This document shows, one piece after another, positions 48,737 through 57,300 of a stretch of DNA of 64,000 nt. Under the pieces are notes generated by a model. That model saw only the letters and a program-made list of their open reading frames with translations. It was not told the DNA's origin and did not search any database. Source of the stretch: an uncultured Desulfovibrio sp. (GTDB lineage Bacteria; Desulfobacterota; Desulfovibrionia; Desulfovibrionales; Desulfovibrionaceae); assembly GCA_944327285.1 (NCBI GenBank), contig CALVHG010000003.1, positions 29,110-93,109 on the forward strand, written 5' to 3'. A program made the translations under genes and the position numbers. Every line of letters begins with the position of its first letter. Position 1 is the stretch's first letter.

Positions 48737-50668
48737 CTACTCCTGCTCGGCCTGAATGGTGGCAACGGCTTCGGCTGCGGCATGCTGAATTTCCGGATCT
48801 TCATGATCCATCATTTCCAGCAGGACGCTGAACGCGACGTTCCCGCCGATTTTTCCGAGAACTTCAATGATTTTAAAGGTCAGCATCGGACTGGCGTTTT
48901 CCAGCATGCCGGCGAGAGTCGGCACGGCCTCGGCCACTCGGTTGGCGCCGAGCGCTTCGACGGCGCGAATACGCACCCAGTCGTTTTCATCATGAAGAGC
49001 CGTAAGCAGACGGGGTACGACAGTCGGCGTGCCGATCTGACCAAGCAGGTTGACCAGGGCCACGCGGACATTTTTGTTCTCGTCATACATGCGCGGCAGC
49101 AGCCGGGGCAGATAGCGTTCCGCTTCCACACCCAGATTGAGGAAGGCTTCCACGGCCATCTGGCGGACGTTGGCGCTTTGATCTTCGAGAGCTTCCGTCA
49201 GTTCCGGCAGGTTTTCTTCCACGCTGTAGCGGCCTAGGGCATAGACGGCCATGAGGCGCTGCATATCGTCGTCATTGTGGAAGCGCTCTTTAAAGCGGGC
49301 ATTCAGACGCGGGCTGTGCAGATTTATGCAGGCTTCCAGAGCCATTTCCTTGACATCGACAAGGTGATGATCCAGCTGACTGAAGACCACATCCTCCGCT
49401 TCCGGGCTGCCGTGCTGATTGCCGAAGAAGATAATGGCGCTTTTCAGCATTTCGGAATCTTCGCAGCGCGCGATGACATCCAGGAAGAACTGGGCGTCAT
49501 CCAGAGAGCCCAGCTGCGCGACTTCTGAAACAGCAGCGCGCTGAAGTTCCTCGCCCAGTTCCCAGAAAATGGACTTGATTTCTTCCACAGGGCGGTGATC
49601 GTCCATGAGCTGGCAGGCTTCCATGGCAATCATGATCTGCTGTTCGTCATGGCTGCGCAGCGCATTTCGGATAACATCATTATAGCCGATGGAGGCGAGG
49701 GTACGAATAACAGCCTCATAGAGTTCGGCGTTCTGTTCTGGGTCAAGGCGAGTGGCCAGCATCATGACGGCCTTGGTCGCCTCCTCATGTTCCATGAAGC
49801 TGACGCCCTGCAGGGCGGCCATCAGAATATCTTCATCATTGTCGGTCAGCGCATCAAGCAGGTAAACGCGCAGGCGTTCCTGCATCTTGGGCGCCAGCAG
49901 CGATAGCGATTGCCCCCCAAGAATCTGGACAATGGCTTTGACCGTCTTGTGACGCAGGGCCACGCTGACATTTTCCAGGGATTTGAAGAGCAGGGGAATG
50001 GTCTTGATGTCTCCCATGCTGCCGAGAGCGTCAATGATGGCCGAACAGACCAGCGGCGAGGCCGTGGGAAGCGCCTGCACCAGAGCTGCGACCGTGCGAT
50101 CATCATTGATTTTCGTCAGGGCCTCGACGACGGCAAACTGCACCCACTCCTCGTCGTTCATGGCTTTGCGCAAGCTTTCTACCGTTTCCGGATAGCCGAG
50201 ATTGCCGAGACTGACAGCGGCCTGATAGCGCACATTGACTTCCGGATCTTTCAGCAACGCCTCGCACAGCAGCTGCCCAGCCTCGCGAGAGCTGCTGTGT
50301 CCCAGAATGTCGGAGATGAAAATGCGGATATCCGGATCGGGATCGTGCAGGCTGGTGCGCATGGCCTCCATATTATCGTTGCCGATTTCACGGAGGATAT
50401 CCATAGCCACATTACGGATGGAGGCGTCGTCGCTGCGCAGCAGGGGCAGAACCGCGTCAACGCTTTTGGGGCCGCGAATACGCCTCAGGGCGTACTCCGC
50501 GCCTTCCTGCACGCCGAGATTTTCATTGGAAAGCTGTTGGCTCAGGACAGGGATGGCTTCTTCGATGGTCATATCGCCTGCGGCAAAGGCTGCGCTGCGA
50601 ATCCTCTCATTGTCGGAAGAGTGCAGATCTTCGAGAATCTGATGCGCGTTGTAGCGAGTGTTTTGCAT
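48737..50668 (-). CDS. HEAT-repeat protein of the chemotaxis operon
   Basis: The 643-residue protein consists of HEAT/PBS-lyase-type helical repeats along its whole length, for example DPDPDIRIFISDILG, DPEVNVRYQAAVSLGNLG, DENKNVRVALVNLLGQIG and DENDWVRIRAVEALG. Such solenoids bind proteins; no enzyme motif is seen. Its position between cheB and cheR, with gaps of 19 and 5 bp, suggests a scaffold role for the adaptation enzymes. No signal peptide or membrane segment is present. Confidence 0.92.
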   Translation of the reverse strand: MQNTRYNAHQILEDLHSSDNERIRSAAFAAGDMTIEEAIPVLSQQLSNENLGVQEGAEYALRRIRGPKSVDAVLPLLRSDDASIRNVAMDILREIGNDNMEAMRTSLHDPDPDIRIFISDILGHSSSREAGQLLCEALLKDPEVNVRYQAAVSLGNLGYPETVESLRKAMNDEEWVQFAVVEALTKINDDRTVAALVQALPTASPLVCSAIIDALGSMGDIKTIPLLFKSLENVSVALRHKTVKAIVQILGGQSLSLLAPKMQERLRVYLLDALTDNDEDILMAALQGVSFMEHEEATKAVMMLATRLDPEQNAELYEAVIRTLASIGYNDVIRNALRSHDEQQIMIAMEACQLMDDHRPVEEIKSIFWELGEELQRAAVSEVAQLGSLDDAQFFLDVIARCEDSEMLKSAIIFFGNQHGSPEAEDVVFSQLDHHLVDVKEMALEACINLHSPRLNARFKERFHNDDDMQRLMAVYALGRYSVEENLPELTEALEDQSANVRQMAVEAFLNLGVEAERYLPRLLPRMYDENKNVRVALVNLLGQIGTPTVVPRLLTALHDENDWVRIRAVEALGANRVAEAVPTLAGMLENASPMLTFKIIEVLGKIGGNVAFSVLLEMMDHEDPEIQHAAAEAVATIQAEQE

Positions 50669-50687
50669 GTTTTTTCAGCTCCGCTTG

Positions 50688-51893
50688 TTATCCTTTCACT
50701 GCGGCGATAATTTGCTCGGCGATATCGTCGGCGTCTACCACCTGATCCGCCAATCCGGCATCTACGACAGCCTTGGGCATACCGTAGACAACACAGGTTG
50801 CTTCGCTCTGGGCAATAAGCCAACCGCCCTTTTCCTTGAGCACGCGAGCGCCGTCGACGCCGTCCGAGCCCATCCCTGTCAGCATGACGCCCAGAACGCG
50901 ACGCCCCATGCACTTGCCCGCGGTTTCCATAAGCAAATTGACCGTGGGTTTGTACAAGGCGCTTTTCGGTTCGTCCGTCACCAGCACTTCCGCGAGAGGC
51001 CCTCGCATTTGCACGCCAATATGTCTGCCGCCTGGGCAGATGTAGGCATGGCCGTTAACCAGCTTGTCTCCGTTGGCTGCTTCGGTGACCGAAAGAGCGC
51101 AGACGCCGTCCAGCCTTTTGGCAAAGGGACCGGTAAAGCTGGCCGGCATATGCTGCGCTACAAGAATGCAGGCTGGCAAATTTGCCGGAAGCGCCGACAG
51201 GATTTTCTGAACCACCGGCGGGCCTCCTGTAGAGACGCCTATAACGACAATATCTCGCGGCCCGCGGCATCTTGCCGTGCTGGTGCGCGTCGTCGTCGGC
51301 ATGCCTTGCCCCGAAGAAAAACTTCCACCATGAAGAGCGCCTGTTCCCGCGGGGCGGGAGATGCCGCCTCCGGAACGGGGGGAAGAAGGAGACGCGGGGG
51401 AAGAAAAATGCGAGGTGTGGGGAGCCGTTGAAGCCGGAGAAGTTGACGGCAGGGGAGAGGGCTTCCTGGTTTGCCGCTGCGAGGAATATTTCAGCCGAAT
51501 GAATGCCTTGCGGCGGGCAAGGAGTTTGACCTTGCGGCGTATTTCGTCGCCGAATGCCTCCTTGTCATTGGCCATGGTCTTAGGGATGAAGTCCATGGCC
51601 CCGGCCTCCATAGCCTTGAGTGTCGCTTCTGCGCCGAATTCCGTCAATGAGCTGATCATAATGACGGGCAGCGGGCTAGTGCTCATCAGCTGCTTGAGCG
51701 TTTCAAGGCCATCCATACGCGGCATTTCCAGATCCAGCGTGATGACGTCGGGCTGAAGCTGCTTGACCTTTTCCAGGCAGTCTACGCCATCGCGGGCAGT
51801 GCCGACGACCTCAATACCTGCGTCCTGGGTCAGGTATGAGGAAATGGCGTTACGCATGAACGCTGAATCATCCACAACGAGAACGCGGATCAC
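50688..51893 (-). CDS. cheB: Chemotaxis protein-glutamate methylesterase CheB
   Basis: CheB has an N-terminal receiver domain (VVDDSAFMRNAIS, phospho-Asp in ITLDLEMPRMDG, Lys in FIPKTM) and a C-terminal methylesterase with the Ser-His-Asp triad in IGVSTGGPP, VAQHMPASF and LTGMGSDGVDG. Between them lies a Ser/Thr/Pro/Gly-rich linker of roughly 70 residues, longer than usual. It removes methyl groups from receptors and amidates or deamidates Gln. A GAGGAG site precedes the ATG. It is the first gene of the operon. Confidence 0.97.
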   Translation of the reverse strand: MIRVLVVDDSAFMRNAISSYLTQDAGIEVVGTARDGVDCLEKVKQLQPDVITLDLEMPRMDGLETLKQLMSTSPLPVIMISSLTEFGAEATLKAMEAGAMDFIPKTMANDKEAFGDEIRRKVKLLARRKAFIRLKYSSQRQTRKPSPLPSTSPASTAPHTSHFSSPASPSSPRSGGGISRPAGTGALHGGSFSSGQGMPTTTRTSTARCRGPRDIVVIGVSTGGPPVVQKILSALPANLPACILVAQHMPASFTGPFAKRLDGVCALSVTEAANGDKLVNGHAYICPGGRHIGVQMRGPLAEVLVTDEPKSALYKPTVNLLMETAGKCMGRRVLGVMLTGMGSDGVDGARVLKEKGGWLIAQSEATCVVYGMPKAVVDAGLADQVVDADDIAEQIIAAVKG

Positions 51894-51936
51894 GACCTTG
51901 CTCCTCTCGAATAGACCTTGCGAATAATGCTGACAA

Positions 51937-51965
51937 ATACTAACGGTATCACGGCGTTTTTACAA
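51937..51965 (-). promoter_or_regulatory. Putative promoter of the che operon
   Basis: On the minus strand TTGTAA is followed after 17 bases by TAGTAT, 44 bp before the cheB ATG. Each hexamer matches the sigma-70 consensus in four of six positions, so this is tentative. Confidence 0.35.
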
Positions 51966-51989
51966 ATAGAAAAAATAGAAAAAAAAAGC

Positions 51990-52018
51990 TTGCCAAAGCC
52001 GAGAGAATTCCGTAGAGT
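51990..52018 (+). promoter_or_regulatory. Promoter of the tRNA-Pro gene
   Basis: TTGCCA and TAGAGT are separated by 17 bases, ending 12 bases before the mature tRNA 5' end, an ideal spacing for a short leader. Confidence 0.55.
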
Positions 52019-52030
52019 GCTTTTTGTCAA

Positions 52031-52108
52031 CGGGATGTGGCTCAGTTTGGCTAGAGCGCAGCGTTCGGGACGCTGAGGCCGCGCGTTCAAATCGCGCCAT
52101 CCCGACCA
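52031..52108 (+). tRNA. tRNA-Pro (anticodon CGG)
   Basis: The acceptor stem CGGGATG pairs with CATCCCG, followed by A and an encoded CCA. The anticodon stem CAGCG/CGCTG holds the loop TTCGGGA, giving CGG for CCG codons. The T arm is GCGCG-TTCAAAT-CGCGC. It is divergent from cheB and not near any sign of integration. Confidence 0.95.
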
Positions 52109-52116
52109 GGAAAATC

Positions 52117-52149
52117 AAGGAGTTATGCTTCGGCATGACTCCTTTTTTT
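52117..52149 (+). terminator. Terminator after tRNA-Pro
   Basis: AAGGAGTTATGC pairs with GCATGACTCCTT around a TTCG tetraloop, with one G-U pair, followed by seven T. Confidence 0.92.
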
Positions 52150-52151
52150 AT

Positions 52152-52254
52152 CTGTCGTGGAAGTTGTGCTCGCCGTAGGAGAACTCCAGGTCCCTAAATT
52201 TTTCCTCGACTGAAGGTATGAAGAGGGGAGGGCTTCGTGCTCTTTCCACGACAG
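52152..52254. repeat. Inverted repeat in the tRNA-Pro to pseudouridine synthase gap
   Basis: CTGTCGTGGAA at 52152-52162 is repeated inverted as TTCCACGACAG at 52244-52254. The 81 bp between have no recognised content. From 52255 to 52514 the DNA has only short frames, none with a recognisable protein; the frame 52294-52503 (minus) is AT-rich and unconvincing. The segment may be the remains of a small mobile element. Confidence 0.4.
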
Positions 52255-52514
52255 TTGCCGACGCTTTTCTCTCCCTCTGTCCAGTTCCTTTGGTCAGCAC
52301 TGTCCCAACATAGACCTCCTTGAGACCACGCGCATGGCGTATCTTATGAGATCGCAGGTATATCCCGAATTGGCTTCCCAGTGCTTCCGTAGAGCAGATA
52401 CTCCGGGGATCTCTCTATTGTCCCCATAATGGTAATTATGTAAACTTTTTATAGCCATCTTGACCTGAAGCCCTTTTATTTTCATTTTCTCCTGAAGCCC
52501 CAAGGAGTTTTTTC

Positions 52515-53315
52515 ATGCCGAACTTGAAACGACCGCCCCATGCCAGGCGCGTTCGCAGCATCTCAAAAAGCGCCGTCGAAAAGGAACCGTCCGCCACTAT
52601 GGGCCAGCGTCTCAATAAGGCCATTGCCGCGGCGGGTTTCTGTTCCCGGCGCAAGGCCGACGAGCTTATTTTTGCCGGGCATGTTGTGGTTAATGGACAG
52701 GAAGAAAGAAATCCTGCCCGCCAGGTACAGCCCGAAGATCAAATTTGTGTCGACGGGCATTGTCTGGAGCGGAAACAGCCCTTTTTGTATTACCTGTTCC
52801 ACAAACCTGTGCAGGTTGTCTGTACGCTGCATGACCCGCAGGGGCGGGCCACGGTTCTTTCGCTCCTGCCGGATGAAGCGCGGAAAGCGCGGGTGTATCC
52901 TGTTGGCAGACTTGATTATTTTTCCGAGGGTGCGCTTCTTCTAACAAACGACGGCCAGTGGGCCAACCGGCTCATGCATCCGCGGCATCACGTCCCTAAG
53001 GAATATGAGGTGATTGTGCGGGGGCAGGTAACGGCCTCGTTTCTGGAACAGGTCCGCCGGGGCATGCGTCTTTCAGACGGTACTCCCCTACTCCCTGCGG
53101 AAATCGAAGCCCGCCCCTTGCGGGAGGGTGACAGAAGCCTGCTGCGCATTGTGCTGCATCAGGGCATCAATCGTCAGATCAGACGCATGTGCGCTGACGG
53201 CGGATTGACCATCTTACGCCTGCGGCGTGTACGCATCGGGCATCTGGCTCTGGGGACGCTGCCCAGCGGAAAACTGCGTCCCCTGACGGAACAGGAAATA
53301 GCTCGGTTCGCATAG
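52515..53315 (+). CDS. RsuA/RluB-family pseudouridine synthase
   Basis: The protein has an N-terminal S4 RNA-binding domain (QRLNKAIAAAGFCSRRKADELIFAGHVVVNG) and a catalytic domain with the active aspartate in VGRLDYFSEGALLLTNDG, and ends with the family pattern HQGINRQIRRMCADGG. It should modify a uridine in rRNA (16S or 23S; RluB-like is likeliest). The 266 residues include a basic start of about 30 residues. AAGGAG precedes the ATG. Its 3' end is duplicated directly downstream. Confidence 0.93.
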   Translation: MPNLKRPPHARRVRSISKSAVEKEPSATMGQRLNKAIAAAGFCSRRKADELIFAGHVVVNGQEERNPARQVQPEDQICVDGHCLERKQPFLYYLFHKPVQVVCTLHDPQGRATVLSLLPDEARKARVYPVGRLDYFSEGALLLTNDGQWANRLMHPRHHVPKEYEVIVRGQVTASFLEQVRRGMRLSDGTPLLPAEIEARPLREGDRSLLRIVLHQGINRQIRRMCADGGLTILRLRRVRIGHLALGTLPSGKLRPLTEQEIARFA

Positions 53316-53555
53316 AGATTTTTTCTTGAGGGGAGGGAACTCCCCTCTTTTTCTTTTCCGATTTTGTTTTTCCCATATGAAACGAATTTTTTGCTCCTCA
53401 AATCGTCCATTTTAAGCCTTTAAAAAGAATGTCCGCGAGTGTTTTCCTTTGTGAGAAGGCTTTTTGCGTCTTGGAGCATTTTGAGGCGATTTTTGAGGAT
53501 AGAAAGATTTTTTCTGTTATTTTTAAAATTTTGCTTTAAATAAAAATGAACTGCG
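53083..53555 (+). repeat. Tandem duplication unit, copy 1 (gene 3' end plus downstream DNA)
   Basis: This 473-bp unit includes the last 77 codons of the pseudouridine synthase and 240 bp of AT-rich downstream sequence with the block TTTTAAGCCTTTAAAAAG and GTCCGCGAGTGTTTTCCTT. It is repeated immediately at 53556 with matching order. Confidence 0.9.
53328..53355 (+). terminator. Terminator after the pseudouridine synthase
   Basis: GAGGGGAG pairs with CTCCCCTC around GGAA and is followed by TTTTTCTTTT. Confidence 0.85.
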
Positions 53556-54043
53556 CTCCCCTACTCCCTGCGGAAATCGAAGCCCGCCCCTTGCGGGAGG
53601 GTGACAGAAGCCTGCTGCGCATTGTGCTGCATCAGGGCATCAATCGTCAGATCAGACGCATGTGCGCTGACGGCGGTCTGACCATCCTGCGTCTGCGACG
53701 TGTACGCATCGGGCATCTAGCTCTGGGAACGTTGCCCAGCGGAAAACTGCGTCCCCTGACGGAGTAGGACATTGCCCGGTTCGCATAAAAAATTTTTGTC
53801 TTGAGGGGGAAAGAAATTCCCCTTTTTTTCTTCGTCGATCTTATTCTTCCTATGTGAGGTGAAATTTTTCACTCCTCGAATCGTCCATTTTAAGCCTTTA
53901 AAAAGATCGTCCGCGAGTGTTTTTTCCTTTGTGAGACGGCTTTTTGCGTCTTGGAGCATTTTGAGGCGATTTTGAAAGATGGAAAGATTTTTTTGCTATT
54001 TTTTTTAAGGTATAGCTTTAAAAAATAGTAGAAAAATTAACTC
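53556..54043 (+). pseudogene. Decayed duplicate of the pseudouridine synthase 3' end
   Basis: Copy 2 of the tandem unit starts exactly 473 bp after copy 1 and runs to about 54043. Its coding part (53556-53767 in frame) is nearly identical for about 70 codons but has a TAG in place of a CAG near the end and other changes, and it lacks the S4 domain, catalytic aspartate and a ribosome site. The downstream AT-rich part, including a terminator, is also kept with more differences. It cannot make an active enzyme. Confidence 0.88.
53806..53829 (+). terminator. Terminator in the duplicated unit
   Basis: GGGGAA and TTCCCC pair around AGAAA, followed by seven T. It corresponds in place to the terminator at 53328 although the sequence has changed. 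Confidence 0.7.
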
Positions 54044-54196
54044 GCCGCCAAGGGATAGTTCGAGCTCCCCGCTATGCTCTTCCCCTTTTTACTACGTGCT
54101 TCAATGCGATGATGACACTTCCCCGCTTTAACAAAAACAAAGCTGTTTTATATTTGGATAGTCTCTTTCATCCTTGTCTTTCTTGGAAAAAAGACA

Positions 54197-54233
54197 ATAA
54201 AAAGCGGCGTGCTCCATAGTGGGAGTACGCCGC
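54197..54233 (-). terminator. Terminator of the PEP-synthase-like gene
   Basis: On the minus strand GCGGCGTACTCC pairs with GGAGCACGCCGC (one mismatch) around a short loop and is followed by TTTTTATT. The DNA from 54044 to 54196 and 54234 to 54305 shows nothing else. Confidence 0.88.
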
Positions 54234-54305
54234 ATGTGTTTATCGAGTGTGCGCTGCTGGGAGAATAAATTGTAAGCTTTTTCTTCTTTTGGGAAAAGGC
54301 TGTGT

Positions 54306-54339
54306 AGGTCCTCTCTGCTCGTGTAAGCAGAGAGGACCT
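54306..54339 (-). terminator. Stable hairpin directly after the PEP-synthase-like stop codon
   Basis: AGGTCCTCTCTGCT pairs perfectly over 14 bases with AGCAGAGAGGACCT, six bases past the stop codon on the minus strand. No U-tract follows, so it may protect the mRNA end ahead of the true terminator at 54197. Confidence 0.6.
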
Positions 54340-54344
54340 TTCCT

Positions 54345-57300
54345 TTAGAACTTGATGGTGCGGTATTCTTCCAAAGCCGCGGCCTGCTCTTCAAAGTTGG
54401 CAAAGCCAGCCTGATGCAGAGCATCTTCTACCGTGCTGTTCCAATCCCAGGTCGCATAGATGACGGGCTTGTGGAACGTCGAGCGGAAGGTCTGCAATTC
54501 CGTGCGGTAGAAGCTTTCCTTCGGGGTGTCGAGGTGTTCGCGCAGCTGCTCGTGGCGACGCTGCAACTCCCCTTCGTACCATTCCTGAATATCCTTGGGT
54601 TCCGTGAACTTCTTCAGGATATGGCCATAGCCGCTTTCTTCCATCAGCGCGGCAAGGCGCTTGTGGTGCTGCTCGCCCAGCCAGGTTCCGAGCTTGGCCG
54701 TGGGGATATTTTCCTTTTCCACGGCGGCAATATCCAGAACGGTCTGGAAGTAGGTATCCGGCACGACGGACGCGGAAACAATGCCGGCGATGGCGACAAG
54801 CCCGCGCAGGATCACGCTGTTGGAAACGCCCTGACCGCAGAAGCCGACCTTCTTGCGGTATTTCTGACCGGCAAAGATGCTGACCAGAATGGCCCAGACA
54901 ACGGCGGGGTCTTCTTCGTCATAAATGTGAGACAGGCAGGCGTTATCGCGGTCCGTCGCCAGCACCATCTGCGTCATGTCATTGGAACCGATGGAGAAAC
55001 CGTCGAATTCCGAAATGAACTGCTTGGCAAGGATAGCGTTGGACGGCAGTTCCGACATCTGGATGATCTGGAGACCGTCCTGGCCGCTCTTGAGTTTGTG
55101 CACCTGCTCAAGATAGCTGCGCATGGAGCGGGCTTCTTCCAGCGTGCGGACAAAGGGCAGCATCATCTGCAGGTTGGAGCCGCCGTACATGCCGCGGGCC
55201 AGCTTGAAGGCTTCGATTTCCCAGTCGTGAATATTGCGGGACACGCCGCGGTAGCCCAGCATGGGGTTGGACTCGATATGCTCGAAGAGGGAGCCGCCGA
55301 GGAGGTTCCGGTATTCGTTGCTCTTGAAGTCCGTGGTGCGGTAAATGATGGTCTTGCCGTAGAAGGCCATGGCAAAGAGCGCCAGATTCTGCGCCAGCGT
55401 TTGCACATAGTGTTCCTTCCCGGTACGGAAACCGCGGGACCGGATGAGCTTGTGAATGGTCTCAGGCAGGTTGCGCACCGAGTCCATTTCCTTTTTCAGA
55501 CCGGCGCGGAGACCGACTTCTTCGCGCAGACGGCCGATATTTTCCATCAGTTCCTTGACGGCAGGCAGATCCTTGATGCGTTCGACCTGGGCATCGACCA
55601 CGGACTTGATTTCCGCGGCGCGCTTGGCGGCTTCGGGATCGCCGGGCGGCAACAGAGCCAGTTCGTCATCATAGCCCATGATGATGCGAACATGCTCGGC
55701 CAGATCCTGCGAAGTTTTCAGAACTTCCAGACGGCGGGAGGCCATTTCGAGATGCTGATCGAGCTTGTGATCAAGTTCGCGCATCTTGCGATGCTGCAAC
55801 AGCACCTCTTCGGCGTTCATGCTCTTATCCATGTCCGCCAGCTGGGCCACTTCCTCGGCCAGACCGGTCACTTCGCCTACGTACTGCCGCAGGTTGAAGT
55901 TGAAGACGATCAGACCGGCGGCCATCTGCTCGCGCATGACCTTGGACAGGCGATCATCCAGCTCGTGCAGTTTGTTCTGCACCACATGTTCAAGTTCGCC
56001 GCTGTCGAAGGCTTCCAGCGCCTGCGGGTGAATGCTGATGTTGCCCAGCATGAATTCCGCGCGCAGCAGACCCACTTCAAACTTGGGGAAGTCGCGCAGA
56101 CGGGACAGGAACAGGGCCTGCCCCACGTCGGCAAGCACCAGACCCACCTTGGTCTTGGTCACGGGCAGTTTGGAAATATCCATTTCGCCGCCCACTTCGC
56201 GCAGGGGCAGCAGACCACGATAGACGCGACCGCGCGTGCCGTCCACCGTGACTTCCGCGCCGTCGAGGGCGCGCAGCACGTCCAGACGCTGGATGCCGAT
56301 AACGGCGGCGATGCCGAGTTCGCGGGATGTAATGGCGGCATGGCTGGTATCGCCGCCCACGTCAGCCATGATGGCCGAGGCAACGCGCATGCCGGGCACC
56401 ATATCGGGGTCGGTGCGTTCCGCGGCCAGAACGTCGCCCTTGGAGACCTTGTTCAGCTCAAGAGCGGAGCGCAGGAAGCGGACGGTTCCGTGCCCGGCGC
56501 CGCGGGAAGCGCCGTTGCCTTCCACAATCACTTCCGCCTGCTCGGCCGCCTTGGGATCCACTTCGCGCCGACGCATGAAAATAGTATGCGGATGGCGTTC
56601 CAGCTCTTCATTCCAGCGGGTTTCGGGCCGGGCCTGCACGAACCAGAGCTTGTCGTTGGCGTCGATGCAGAATTCCGTGTCCATGATCATGCCGCCGTAA
56701 GCCTTGCTGACGGCGCGCACGCCGCGCGCGACCAGCTGGGCCTGACTGAGCGACAGGGCCCAGCGCAGGGCCTCAAGTTCGGGCACTTCCACTTCGCGGG
56801 TGCCGCCCCGTTCGTCATAGACAATTTTCATGTCCTTGCAGCCCATCTGACGGATAACGACTTCGTTTCCGTCATCGCGCTGGAAGACATAGAGCTTGTC
56901 CGGCGTCACCTTGCCGCCCACGACGGCTTCGCCCAGACCATAGCTGGCGTCGATGCTGACCAGATCCTTACGGGTCGTTCCGCGACAACCCGTGGCGGTA
57001 TCGGCGGAGAAGGCCGTGCCGGAGATCATAGGATTGATCATCTGCATCATGCAGACAGACAGAGAGGTGTGCTCGATGGCCCATTCTTTCTTGGCGTTTT
57101 CGCCGATGCTTTCGTCGCCGGATTCTTCGGCCAGCAGGATGGCGTCAAGAATGGCCTCGCGGCGATAGGTCATGGAGCGCAGGTTATACGCCGAAGCGCA
57201 GTCCCAGTGGTAGGCTTCCACCACCTTGTCCGCGCCGACCATATTCAGATAGGTATCCTGCAGACCGGCAAAGGCCTTTTTGCGGGAGTCTTCGCCGGCG

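Noticed and set aside
52294-52503. Minus-strand 69-codon frame after tRNA-Pro
   Set aside because: No family recognised, no convincing ribosome site, and composition unlike the neighbouring genes.
53546-53767. Separate small pseudouridine synthase gene
   Set aside because: It is the duplicated 3' end of the upstream gene with no S4 domain, catalytic aspartate or ribosome site, and it ends early.
54128-54424. 98-codon frame over the end of the PEP-synthase-like gene
   Set aside because: It covers the terminator hairpins and overlaps the real gene in another frame.
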